Source: Engelhardtia mirabilis (lineage in GTDB: Bacteria > Planctomycetota > UBA1135 > GCA-002686595). Taken from it: a stretch of 64,000 bases of DNA. Positions 36,346 to 44,498 of the stretch are shown one piece after another. Position numbers and translations under genes: made by a program. Below the pieces are notes generated by a model. It ran no database searches and was not told the origin of the DNA. It saw nothing but the letters and a program-made list of their open reading frames with translations. Numbering within the stretch: position 1 is the first letter of the stretch; every line of letters begins with the position of its first letter. The DNA is taken from NCBI GenBank assembly GCA_007751255.1, contig CP036296.1, forward strand, positions 806,001 through 870,000, read 5' to 3'.

Positions 36346-37851
36346 ATGGAAAACCTGCTCGTACTGCCGATCGTGATCCCGCTGGTGACTGCCGGCTTCT
36401 GCCTGCTCGCCTCGCGTCGGATTCGGTTGCAACGCAGTCTTTCGCTGTTCGGCATGGTGGCGTTGACGATCGCCACCTTGGCCCTGTTCGACGCGGTCCG
36501 CAGCGAGGGCATCCTGGTGATCCAGGCCGGCGCCTGGCCGGCGCCCTACGGGATCACACTCGTGGCCGACCGGCTCAGCGCGATGATGTTGCTCCTGAGC
36601 GCGATCGCGGGCCTGGCGGTGACCGCCTACGCCGGTTGGTCGGTGGGGGAGCGCCGTGAGCGCTTCCACTTCTACCCGCTTTTGCACGTGCTGCTGCTCG
36701 GTATCAGTGGCTCGTTCCTGACCGGCGACCTGTTCAACCTGTACGTCTGCTTCGAGGTCATGTTGATGGCCTCCTTCGTGCTCTTGTGCCTGGGTGGCGA
36801 GCGCGCGCAGCTCGAGGGCGGCGTCAAGTACGTGATCCTGAACCTGATCTCGTCGGCCATCTTCCTGACCGCGACCGGCCTGCTCTACGGCGCCGTCGGG
36901 ACGCTGAACATGGCCGACCTGTCGGTGCGGATCGCCCAGTACGAGAACCGCGAGGTGATCAACTCCCTGGCGATGCTGTTCCTGGTGGCCTTCGGCTTGA
37001 AGGCGGCCCTGTTCCCCTTCGCCTTCTGGTTGCCGGCCTCGTACCACACCCCGCCCTTTGCGGTCTCGGCGATCTTCGCCGGCCTGTTGACCAAGGTCGG
37101 GGTCTACGCGCTGCTGCGAGTGTTCACGATGCTGTTCGTGGGCGACCCGGACTTCACCCACACCGTCATTGGCATCCTGGCCGCCGCATCGATGGTCTTC
37201 GGCGCCCTGGCCGCCCTGTCGCAGAAGGACATCCGGCGCGTCTTCGCCTTCCAGATCATGTCGACGGTCGGCTTCATGGCCCTGGGCATCGCCCTCGGCA
37301 CGCCCCTGGCGATCGCCGCCGTGGTCTTCTACCTGGCGCAGGACGTGATCTTGAAGTGCAACCTGTTCATGCTCGGAGGCGTCGCCGACAAGCTGCGCGG
37401 CTCCGGCAACCTCGACAAGCTGGGGGGCTTCTGGAAGACCAAGCCCTTCTTCTCGATCCTGTTCCTGATCAGCCTGTTGACCCTGGCCGGGGTGCCGCCC
37501 CTGCCGGGTTTCTGGCCCAAGCTCGCGCTCCTGCGCTCGACGATCGAGACCGGTGAGGGTGTGCTCGTGGCAGCAGTCGTGCTCGCCGCCTTCTTGACTC
37601 TCTTCTCGTCCATCCGGATCTGGTCCGGTGGGATCTGGCGCGACGCGCCGCCGCCCGATCTCGAGCCGACCGACCTGGCGGAACGGGAGAAGGACGCGCG
37701 CTGGATGATGGTGCCCGCCGCCGGCCTGAGCGGCCTGCTGTTGGCCTACGCCCTCGCGGCCGGTCCCGTGTTCGACTACGCCGAGGCCGCCGCGGACCAA
37801 CTACTCAATCCGCAGGTCTACGTCCAAGCGGTGCTGGGGGAGGGCAACTGA
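36346..37851 (+). CDS. mrpD: Mrp Na+/H+ antiporter subunit D (MrpD)
   Basis: A 501-residue NuoM/N-like transporter subunit with about 14 helices. Key motifs are LYVCFEVMLMASFVLLCLG with the conserved membrane Glu, FGLKAALFPFAFWLPASYH with the conserved Lys, and SQKDIRRVFAFQIMSTVGF. These residues form the proton path shared with complex I antiporter-like subunits. The gene starts seven bases after mrpC and ends two bases before mrpE. Full length for the family, with no defects seen. Confidence 0.93.
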   Translation: MENLLVLPIVIPLVTAGFCLLASRRIRLQRSLSLFGMVALTIATLALFDAVRSEGILVIQAGAWPAPYGITLVADRLSAMMLLLSAIAGLAVTAYAGWSVGERRERFHFYPLLHVLLLGISGSFLTGDLFNLYVCFEVMLMASFVLLCLGGERAQLEGGVKYVILNLISSAIFLTATGLLYGAVGTLNMADLSVRIAQYENREVINSLAMLFLVAFGLKAALFPFAFWLPASYHTPPFAVSAIFAGLLTKVGVYALLRVFTMLFVGDPDFTHTVIGILAAASMVFGALAALSQKDIRRVFAFQIMSTVGFMALGIALGTPLAIAAVVFYLAQDVILKCNLFMLGGVADKLRGSGNLDKLGGFWKTKPFFSILFLISLLTLAGVPPLPGFWPKLALLRSTIETGEGVLVAAVVLAAFLTLFSSIRIWSGGIWRDAPPPDLEPTDLAEREKDARWMMVPAAGLSGLLLAYALAAGPVFDYAEAAADQLLNPQVYVQAVLGEGN

Positions 37852-37852
37852 G

Positions 37853-38323
37853 ATGCTGCTCGACACCCTCTTCATCGCCTTCGCGTGGGTGCTGTTCACG
37901 GGCGAGCCGACGCTGGTCAACTTCGGCTTCGGCGCCATGATCGGCTTCCTGTCGATGCGGTTGGTTAGCACCGACCGCACCCTGTCCTGGCGCTTCGTCA
38001 AGAAGACTCCGCAGTTCATCGGGCTGGCCCTCTACTTCTTCTGGGAGCTGGTGGTGGCCAACCTGAAGATCGCGCGGGCGGTCCTGGGGGATCCGTCGAA
38101 GCTGCAGCCGGCGATCATCGCCGTGCACCTCGACGTCGACGACGCGGACGAGATCGTGACCCTCGCCAACCTGATCACCCTCACGCCCGGAACGCTGAGT
38201 CTCGACGTTTCCACCGACCGCAAGACGCTCTACGTCCACTGCGCCGACTGCCCCGATCCCGAAGCCATGCGGCAGGAGATCAAGGCTGGCTTCGAGAAAC
38301 GGGTTTTGGGGGTGTTCGCATGA
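37853..38323 (+). CDS. mrpE: Mrp Na+/H+ antiporter subunit E (MrpE)
   Basis: A 156-residue subunit: two to three membrane helices followed by a cytoplasmic domain. The typical family run is ANLKIARAVL, then the segment from IVTLANLITLTPGTLSLDV, then YVHCAD. The ATG lies one base after the mrpD stop. Its own stop overlaps the mrpF start (ATGA), so translation is coupled along the operon. Confidence 0.92.
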   Translation: MLLDTLFIAFAWVLFTGEPTLVNFGFGAMIGFLSMRLVSTDRTLSWRFVKKTPQFIGLALYFFWELVVANLKIARAVLGDPSKLQPAIIAVHLDVDDADEIVTLANLITLTPGTLSLDVSTDRKTLYVHCADCPDPEAMRQEIKAGFEKRVLGVFA

Positions 38324-38604
38324 CGCTCGAGACGCTGATTCGATTGGGCGTGCTGCCCATGCTCTGCCTGGCCATCGTGCTGGCGTTCGTGCGCCTGTTG
38401 CGTGGACCCCAGTTGCCCGATCGGGTGGTGGCCCTCGACTTGCTGACATCGCTGCTTCTGGGACTGATCGTGTCCCTGGCGATCTACGACGAGAAGCCGA
38501 TCATGATGGACGTGGCCCTGGTCCTGGCCCTGGTCTCGTTCATCGGCACCATCGGTTTCGCCCGCTACTTGGAGATCCGCGCATGGCCTGGTCCGAAGTC
38601 CTGA
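38320..38604 (+). CDS. mrpF: Mrp Na+/H+ antiporter subunit F (MrpF)
   Basis: A 94-residue subunit with three membrane helices and the family motif RLLRGPQLPDRVVALDLLTS, with a conserved Asp in the second helix. It overlaps mrpE by four bases at its start and mrpG by 22 bases at its end. Normal family length. Confidence 0.92.
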   Translation: MTLETLIRLGVLPMLCLAIVLAFVRLLRGPQLPDRVVALDLLTSLLLGLIVSLAIYDEKPIMMDVALVLALVSFIGTIGFARYLEIRAWPGPKS

Positions 38605-39002
38605 CGGTGGTGCTGCTGGTGCCCGGGGCCGCGCTGATGCTGATCGGCGCGATCGGGGCGATCCGGCTGCAGGACACCTACCTGCGGATGTCCGCGACGT
38701 CCAAGGCCGCGACCCTGGGCGTGGTGCTGATGCTGGCGGCGGGGGCCGTGCACTTCGGCGACATGGGCACCTCCACCCGCGCGGTGGCGACGATGCTGTT
38801 CATGCTGCTGACCGCGCCAGTCGCGGCCCACATGATCGGACGCGCCGCCTACCTGGCCGGCGAGCCCCTGTGGGTCGGCACCCGCACGGACGATCTGAAG
38901 GGCATGTACGAGGAGGACAGCCTGGAGCTGGCCTCGCCGGAACAGAGGGTGCCGGACCCGACGGTGCCCGACGCGAGCGCGAGGGTGGCCGAGAAGGGCT
39001 GA
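38583..39002 (+). CDS. mrpG: Mrp Na+/H+ antiporter subunit G (MrpG)
   Basis: A 139-residue last subunit of the Mrp operon, with three helices and the family motif GAIGAIRLQDTYLRMSATSK near the N-terminus, then RAVATMLFMLLTAPVAAHMI. The C-terminal 40 residues are acidic and extend beyond the common family length. With it, all seven subunits mrpA-G are present in the standard order in under 6 kb. Confidence 0.92.
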   Translation: MAWSEVLTVVLLVPGAALMLIGAIGAIRLQDTYLRMSATSKAATLGVVLMLAAGAVHFGDMGTSTRAVATMLFMLLTAPVAAHMIGRAAYLAGEPLWVGTRTDDLKGMYEEDSLELASPEQRVPDPTVPDASARVAEKG

Positions 39003-39033
39003 CAGGCGGTCGCGCGCGGGTAACCTCTCGCGC

Positions 39034-39654
39034 ATGAAGAGCACCGTCCTCCCCGACCTCTACTACTCCGGCGTGTACCAGCCGGATCGCCGCATCGACT
39101 TCAACGGGTTCCTCTGGGCCCGCAGCGGCGGCGGGGTGCTGATCGATCCGATGTCCCTGGACGAGTCCCAGCTGGCGTTCGCGCAGGGCACGGGGTCGAT
39201 CGACTGGATCCTGCTCACGGGCTTCGACCACCTGCGCGCGGCGCCGGAGCTGGCGCAGCGGTTCGGGGCGCAGATCGCGGCTCCGGCGGGTGAGCGGGGT
39301 CGCTTCGGCGAGGCCGCGGACAAGGTCAGCCACTGGTTCGAGGGTCGCGACGGACTCCCCGGCGACCTGGGCCAGGTGATCGACGTGCACCTGCTCCACG
39401 GCGGCAAGTCGGAGGTCGAGGCGGCCTTCGTGCTCGAGCCCCTGCGCGCCGTGGTCTTCGGAGACCTGGTGCGATCCCACGAGTCCGGGCGCCTGCGCCT
39501 CTTGCCGGAGCCGAAGCTGAGCGACGGGGCCCGGGCCCTGCGCGAGGTAGCGCAGTTGCCGGGCCCCTTCGATGCGGTGCTGCTCGGGGACGGGGACAGC
39601 CTGTTCCGCGGGGCCCAAGCAGCTCTCGAAGAGTTGACGGCCGCCGCCCGCTGA
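39034..39654 (+). CDS. Metallo-beta-lactamase-fold protein lacking the HxHxDH motif
   Basis: A 206-residue protein with the outline of a small metallo-beta-lactamase-fold protein: FNGFLWARSGGGVLIDP, then an LLTGFDHLRAAPELAQRFGA strand-helix unit, then VVFGDLV and VLLGDGDSLF. The zinc motif HxHxDH is replaced by TGFDH, and the later His ligands are weak, so metal hydrolase activity is doubtful. It lies 31 bp after the Mrp operon and may be its own unit. It could be a binding or regulatory relative. The fold call is moderate. Confidence 0.6.
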   Translation: MKSTVLPDLYYSGVYQPDRRIDFNGFLWARSGGGVLIDPMSLDESQLAFAQGTGSIDWILLTGFDHLRAAPELAQRFGAQIAAPAGERGRFGEAADKVSHWFEGRDGLPGDLGQVIDVHLLHGGKSEVEAAFVLEPLRAVVFGDLVRSHESGRLRLLPEPKLSDGARALREVAQLPGPFDAVLLGDGDSLFRGAQAALEELTAAAR

Positions 39655-39699
39655 GGCTGGCGCCCGCGCACCCCGCTCCGTATCACTGATCGCCCCGCC

Positions 39700-41175
39700 A
39701 TGACTGACCGCATCTCCCACACCGTCCGCGTCAGCGCTGCCCCCGCTGGTCGCATCCTCGTCCTGCCTCTGGCCCGTTCCCAGTGGACCGGGCTGCTGGA
39801 GAATGGCCACGGCCTCTTGAACGGCGGCGACCACGCGATCCTGCGCGGGCTCTCCGAGCTCACGCGCTTCAAGGCCCAGCGCGGCACCCAGTTGTCCGCG
39901 CCGATCTCCGACGGGCGGCTCGTGATCGTTGTCGGGCTCGGGGACGAGACCCGCTCGGTGGCCCTGCGCGAGGCCGCGGCGAGCGCCCACGGGTTCCTGC
40001 CCGAGGGCGGCGGGGTCGAGTGGTCGTTGGTGGTGCCCGCGGCTGATCGCGAGGGCAGCAGCGCGGCCGATCTGATCCTGGCCGCGGCCGAGGGGCTCTT
40101 GCTGGGGCCCTACCGTTTCACCGCCAGCACGAAGAACGGGGTCGAGCATCCGGGCCCTTGCAACCTGGTGACGGATCGACCCGAGGCGGGCGCCGCCCTG
40201 GCCCAGGCCGTGGCCCACGCCGAGGGCATGGTGCTGACGCGGGACCTGGTCAACACGCCCGCGGCCGACCTGGGTCCGGGCGAGATCTCCGCCGCCGCCT
40301 GCGAGGTCGCCCACTGCTACGGCATGCGGACCACGGTCTACACCGGCGGCGAGCTACTCGAGCAGGGCTTCAACCTGACCCACCACGTGGGCAAGGCGGC
40401 CGACCGGCCCTCCACGGTGACGATCGTCGAGAACGGACCCGTCGGCGCGACGCCGCTCTTGGGCATCATCGGCAAGGGAGTGGCCTTCGACACCGGGGGA
40501 CTCGACCTCAAGACCGGCGGCTCGATGCAGCTCATGCGGAAGGACATGGGCGGCGCAGGCACGGTCATCGGTGCCCTGGAGACGATCGGGCGGCTGGGCT
40601 GCGAGCTCCCGTTCGTAGCCATCCTGCCCTCGGCCGAGAACGCCATCGGCCCCGGCGCCATGCGCCCGGGCGACGTGCTGCGGGCGGCAGACGGCACCAG
40701 TGTGGAGATTGGCAACACCGACGCCGAGGGCCGACTGCTGCTGGCGGACGGACTGATCGCCGCGCGCAAGCTGGGCGCGCCGCGCCTGCTCGACGTCGCC
40801 ACCCTGACCGGCGCGGCGCGGGTCGCCCTGGGCCCCGACGTGCCGGCCCTGTTCGGCACGGACGAGGCCCTGGTGGCCGACCTCCTGGAGCGCTCCCGCC
40901 GCCACGACGAGGATCTGTGGCGCATGCCCCTCGTGGACGCCTACGAGGCCTGGATCGACACGCCCTTCGCCGACGTCAACAACTCCGGCAGCGACCGCCG
41001 CGGCGGCGCCATCACCGCCGCCCTGTTCCTCAAGCGCTTCGCCAAGGACACGCCCTGGGCGCACATCGACCTCTACGCCTGGGAAGACCGCGGCAAGCCC
41101 GGCACCCCGCGCGGGGGCAACGGGATGGCGGTCCGCACGGTGGCCCAGATGGTGCTGGGCCTGGACCGGCTCTGA
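39700..41175 (+). CDS. pepA: Leucyl aminopeptidase, M17 family
   Basis: A 491-residue cytosolic M17 metallo-aminopeptidase that removes N-terminal residues from peptides. The catalytic domain has GIIGKGVAFDTGGLDLK (Lys259 near the metal site), the NTDAEGRLLLADGL signature (from Asn339), then FADVNNSGSDRRGGAITAALF. The N-terminal domain is of normal size. It sits 45 bp after the lactamase-fold gene and is followed by a long gap. It functions as a hexamer in characterised homologs. In some bacteria PepA also binds DNA; nothing here tests that. Confidence 0.93.
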   Translation: MTDRISHTVRVSAAPAGRILVLPLARSQWTGLLENGHGLLNGGDHAILRGLSELTRFKAQRGTQLSAPISDGRLVIVVGLGDETRSVALREAAASAHGFLPEGGGVEWSLVVPAADREGSSAADLILAAAEGLLLGPYRFTASTKNGVEHPGPCNLVTDRPEAGAALAQAVAHAEGMVLTRDLVNTPAADLGPGEISAAACEVAHCYGMRTTVYTGGELLEQGFNLTHHVGKAADRPSTVTIVENGPVGATPLLGIIGKGVAFDTGGLDLKTGGSMQLMRKDMGGAGTVIGALETIGRLGCELPFVAILPSAENAIGPGAMRPGDVLRAADGTSVEIGNTDAEGRLLLADGLIAARKLGAPRLLDVATLTGAARVALGPDVPALFGTDEALVADLLERSRRHDEDLWRMPLVDAYEAWIDTPFADVNNSGSDRRGGAITAALFLKRFAKDTPWAHIDLYAWEDRGKPGTPRGGNGMAVRTVAQMVLGLDRL

Positions 41176-41598
41176 GTCCGGTCCTTCGCCAGGAGTCGTT
41201 CCCCGACCTTTTCGGGAGCTGGTCCTTGGCCGTAGGCCCCGCCGGCGTTCGGCCGTGGGCGGGGAGTCCGACCCGGATCGGTGGTCGGGTGCTGCCCCGA
41301 CGACGGGAATAGCCCTACACGACCGACGTAGGGCCCGGCCGGCCGCGGCTCGCCGCCCGAGGCCCCTGGCCGTTGTTTCCGTGGGGCGCGAGCGCCCAGG
41401 TGGGTGCCCTCCGCCCGCGGACTGGACCGGGGCTTCGGTCCCATCCTTACCGAAAACGCGCAAATCCCTAGCCGGGCCTGATCTAGGCACGGCGTCCCGC
41501 GTCACTATCCTGTCGCCTCGATTCTCGACACGACCGTAGCCTCGCTCGGCGATCGACCGCTTGCACGATCGCCCGCTCGGACGCCCCGAGCCCCCGCC
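41176..41598. other. Long intergenic region upstream of olsB
   Basis: A 423-bp gap with no convincing gene. A short hairpin (CCCGA/TCGGG at 41202-41216) 27 bp after the pepA stop could be a terminator. Another symmetric element, GGGCGC-GA-GCGCCC, lies at 41384-41397. A less GC-rich patch (about 41440-41530) probably holds the promoter for the ornithine-lipid operon. No repeat copies were seen. Confidence 0.4.
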
Positions 41599-42438
41599 AT
41601 GATGGCCACCCCTATCCGATCCGACGACGCGACTGCGACGCCCAACGCCGTGCCTGGACCCGAACATGGCCTGCGCCGTCCGCCGGCGGTCGAGTTCGAG
41701 CTGGTGGAGCGCTACTACTCCGTGCGCGTGGCGCGCACCGTGGAGGAAGTGCTCGAGGCACAGCGGGTGCGCTACGAGGTCTTCAACGTCGAGCTGGGTG
41801 AGGGCCTGTCGACGTCCAGTTCGTCGATGCTCGACGCGGACGTGTACGACGAGCACTGCGACCACCTGCTACTCGTCGAGAAGACCAGCGGCGCGATCGT
41901 CGGTACCTATCGCCTCCAGACCGCCGCGATGGCCCGCGCCGGGTCGGGGTTCTACTGCGCCGGCGAGTTCGACCTCTCCGGGATCGGTGAAGAGCGCCTC
42001 GAGGACAGCGTCGAGCTGGGCCGCGCCTGCATCCTGCGCGAGCACCGCATGGGGCACGCCCTGTTCACCCTCTGGCGCGGCGTCGCGCGCTACGCCCAGG
42101 CCACCGGCAAGCACCACTTCTTCGGCTGCTGCTCCCTGACCGGCACCGATCCGCGTCTGGGCTTGATCGCCGCCCGTTGGCTCGAGGGGCGCGGGAAGCT
42201 GCACCCTGACGTCCGGGTCGAGCCGGTCGAGGGTCACGGCTGCTTCGGCGAGCCGGCCACCGAGGCCGAGGTCGCCGCCTTCGAACCCCCGAACCTCTTT
42301 GGCGCGTACCTGCGCTACGGGGTCCTGGCCTGTGGCCCGCCGGCCGTGGACCACGAGTTCGGGACGATCGACTTCCTGGTCCTGTTGGACACGAGGACCG
42401 TCGAGCCCCGCTTCCGGCGCCTGATCTTCGAGGGCTGA
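41599..42438 (+). CDS. olsB: Ornithine lipid synthesis N-acyltransferase (OlsB-like GNAT)
   Basis: A 279-residue GNAT-fold enzyme of the OlsB/hemolysin family. It is expected to acylate the alpha-amino group of ornithine with a 3-hydroxyacyl-ACP to give lyso-ornithine lipid. Visible family motifs are RYEVFNVELGEGL, then DEHCDHLLLVE, then VGTYRLQ, then ELGRACILREHRMGHALFTLW, then FFGCCSLTGTDP. The first 35 residues are a less conserved leader. An OlsA-type acyltransferase follows at once, which supports ornithine-lipid (phosphate-free membrane lipid) synthesis. It follows a long promoter-bearing gap. Confidence 0.85.
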   Translation: MMATPIRSDDATATPNAVPGPEHGLRRPPAVEFELVERYYSVRVARTVEEVLEAQRVRYEVFNVELGEGLSTSSSSMLDADVYDEHCDHLLLVEKTSGAIVGTYRLQTAAMARAGSGFYCAGEFDLSGIGEERLEDSVELGRACILREHRMGHALFTLWRGVARYAQATGKHHFFGCCSLTGTDPRLGLIAARWLEGRGKLHPDVRVEPVEGHGCFGEPATEAEVAAFEPPNLFGAYLRYGVLACGPPAVDHEFGTIDFLVLLDTRTVEPRFRRLIFEG

Positions 42439-42517
42439 GATCGACTCCGGGCCCGCCGCCACCGGCCGGCTGATCCTGCGTGGATCGGCCCTGGTCCTGA
42501 TCACGCTGAGCCAGTTC

Positions 42518-43210
42518 GTGGTCTGGACGTTGGTCGCGCCCTGCGCCTGGGCCCTGGGGCTGCGCCGGGCCTGGCGGGACCGCTGCGTGCACTGGTGGGG
42601 GAGCGCCCTGGTCGTGGCCCTCGGCATACGTGTCCGCCGGGTGGGAGAGATCCCGACCGGGGGCTGCCTGATCGTCTCCAACCACCTCTCCTACGTGGAC
42701 ATCCTGGTCCTGGCCTCCCAGCGGCCCCTGATCTTCCTCTCCAAGGCGGAAGTGGCCAGTTGGCCCGGGATCGGTTGGATGGCGCGGGCCGTCGGGGTCC
42801 TGTTCGTTCAGCGGGGGGACAAGCGCAGCCTGCCGGCCGTGGCGGCCCTCCTGGGCGCCGAGCTGGAGGCCGGTCGGGCCGTCGTGCTCTTCCCCGAAGG
42901 CACCAGCAGCCGGGGCGCCGAGGTGTTACCCTTTCGCGCTTCACTACTTGCGCCCGCGGCCGAGGGACAGGCTCCTGTTGCTTATGCAGCCTTGAGCTAC
43001 CGCACCCCGGAAGGGCATCCTGCTGCCAGCCAGTCCGTCTGCTGGTGGGGGGACATGACCTTCGCCGACCATCTGATCCGCCTCTTGAAGCTCCCGTACG
43101 TCGACGCGGAGATCCGCTTCGGCAGCGAGCGCTTCATCGATCGAGACAGGAAAGTCCTGGCCCAGCGCCTATGGCAAGCCGTGCAAGCACAGTTCGTTCC
43201 GGTGGCATGA
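42518..43210 (+). CDS. olsA: Lyso-lipid O-acyltransferase (OlsA/PlsC-like)
   Basis: A 230-residue or slightly longer PlsC-family acyltransferase with SNHLSYVDILVLA (the H(x)4D catalytic motif), FLSKAEVASWPGIG, then FPEGTSSRG. With the OlsB-like gene upstream it should complete ornithine lipids by acylating the 3-hydroxy group. The GTG at 42518 is the first ordinary start, but the same frame is open back to 42425 and reads RLILRGSALVLITLSQFV, which completes the first membrane helix. A rare start (CTG at 42470) or a missed base is therefore likely. Its stop overlaps the next ATG. Confidence 0.82.
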   Translation: MVWTLVAPCAWALGLRRAWRDRCVHWWGSALVVALGIRVRRVGEIPTGGCLIVSNHLSYVDILVLASQRPLIFLSKAEVASWPGIGWMARAVGVLFVQRGDKRSLPAVAALLGAELEAGRAVVLFPEGTSSRGAEVLPFRASLLAPAAEGQAPVAYAALSYRTPEGHPAASQSVCWWGDMTFADHLIRLLKLPYVDAEIRFGSERFIDRDRKVLAQRLWQAVQAQFVPVA

Positions 43211-43797
43211 GTGCCTCCCCCGAACGACGCGAGACCCTCCTCGCCGCCCAGAACGTGGTGGTGTTGGAGCAAGGGCTCGAGGTCTTCGAGCGCCTGGGTG
43301 GAACCTCCGCCGACGGCCGCTCCCTGGCGGCGCTGTATACGGCGGTGCCCGACGGTCTGACCCAGAGCGGCGTCGGCGGACACTTCCGTCACATCCACGA
43401 CTACTACCGCTGCTTCCTCGGCGGCCTGGAGTCCGGCCGCGTCGACTACGACCTGCGCGCGCGCGATCCCCGCTTCGAGACCGAGTTGGCCTACGCCGGC
43501 ACGGAGCTGCGCGGCACGATCGAACGCCTGTGCGAGATCGTCGGCCGCGACGATGAACTGGTCGTGAAGATGGACGAGGACCACAGCCCCGGTGCGCCGG
43601 ATCCGTGGTCGCGGTCGACGGTGATGCGCGAGCTGCGCTTCCTGCTCAGCCACACGATCCACCACTACGCCCTGATCGCCATGATCCTGAAGGTGCAGGG
43701 CTTCGACTGTGGCTCGGGCTTCGGCGTCGCGCCCTCGACCCTCGAGTACTGGGAGACTCGCACCTCGTGTGCACCGTCACCTGGGTCGGATCAGTAG
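43207..43797 (+). CDS. DinB family (DUF664-like) four-helix metalloprotein
   Basis: A 196-residue DinB-like protein. The His triad pattern is visible as HFRHIHDYYR near residue 60 and SHTIHHYALIA near residue 156. These four-helix proteins bind a metal and some act as thiol transferases; the substrate here is unknown. The start overlaps the OlsA stop (ATGA), and the end overlaps the next gene by 31 bases, so it is part of the same operon. No regulatory signal of its own is seen. Confidence 0.8.
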   Translation: MSASPERRETLLAAQNVVVLEQGLEVFERLGGTSADGRSLAALYTAVPDGLTQSGVGGHFRHIHDYYRCFLGGLESGRVDYDLRARDPRFETELAYAGTELRGTIERLCEIVGRDDELVVKMDEDHSPGAPDPWSRSTVMRELRFLLSHTIHHYALIAMILKVQGFDCGSGFGVAPSTLEYWETRTSCAPSPGSDQ

Positions 43798-44498
43798 GCG
43801 GCTTCGAGCTCTTCACCAACCGGGACGAGCTACGCACCAGGCCGCCCGCTCATCCGCCGCGGCTGCAGCACACCCCGAGCGGGCTGCGCTTCCTGGCGCC
43901 GGTCGATGAACAGGGGGGCGGCACGTGGATCGCCGCCAACGAGTGCGGCGTGGCCCTGTGCCTGCTGAACCACTACCAGGCGGCGCCCCTGCCGGCGGGG
44001 ATCCAGCCGCGCTCGCGCGGGTTGGTCGTTCAAGATCTGATCGATGCGAGCAGCTTGGACGAGGCCTTCGACGCCCTGCAGGCCATGGATCTGAGCGCGG
44101 TGCGTGGTTTTCGGCTGATCGGCCTCGAGCCCGGCGGCGATCCGCGCCTCGGTGCCTGGGACACCCGCTCCCTGGAGCTGCTCGCTGGCGACGCGGTGCG
44201 CGCGCCGCTGATCTCGTCGGGCTTCGACTACCCCGGCGTCGAGCGCGCGCGGCAACGGACCTTCGAAGAGCTGCAGTCCGAGCTGGGCGGCGTCAGCCCG
44301 CGGATGCTCGAACAGTTCCACGCCAGCGAGCGTCCCGAGCCCGGGCCCTACGCCGTCTCGATGACGCGCGACGACGCCTGGACCGTCAGCCACACGCGCG
44401 TGGTCGTCTCCGCAGACGCCGTCCAGATGCACTACCACAGCGGACGGCCGTCCGCCGGCGGACCGATCGTCTCCGAGCAGTTGCCGCTGCGGCCATGA
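43767..44498 (+). CDS. NRDE/TANGO2-like family protein
   Basis: A 243-residue protein of the NRDE (TANGO2) superfamily, recognised by an N-terminal Cys right after the start (MCTVTW, with Cys2) and by LFTNRDELRTR. The later GGGTWIAANECGVALCLLN is also typical. Members look like N-terminal-nucleophile hydrolases, and eukaryotic TANGO2 is linked to lipid and haem handling. It overlaps the DinB-like gene at its start and the fusion gene at its end (ATGA), so all are co-translated. The GTG start is chosen because it exposes the Cys. Substrate unknown. Confidence 0.78.
   Translation: MCTVTWVGSVGGFELFTNRDELRTRPPAHPPRLQHTPSGLRFLAPVDEQGGGTWIAANECGVALCLLNHYQAAPLPAGIQPRSRGLVVQDLIDASSLDEAFDALQAMDLSAVRGFRLIGLEPGGDPRLGAWDTRSLELLAGDAVRAPLISSGFDYPGVERARQRTFEELQSELGGVSPRMLEQFHASERPEPGPYAVSMTRDDAWTVSHTRVVVSADAVQMHYHSGRPSAGGPIVSEQLPLRP

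Noticed and set aside
33040-39002. Part of respiratory complex I
   Set aside because: The NuoL/K/M-like subunits occur with MrpB, E, F and G in standard Mrp order and no other nuo genes are present.
41202-41216. A rho-independent terminator after pepA
   Set aside because: The stem is only five base pairs and no T-run follows, so it is mentioned but not listed as a terminator.
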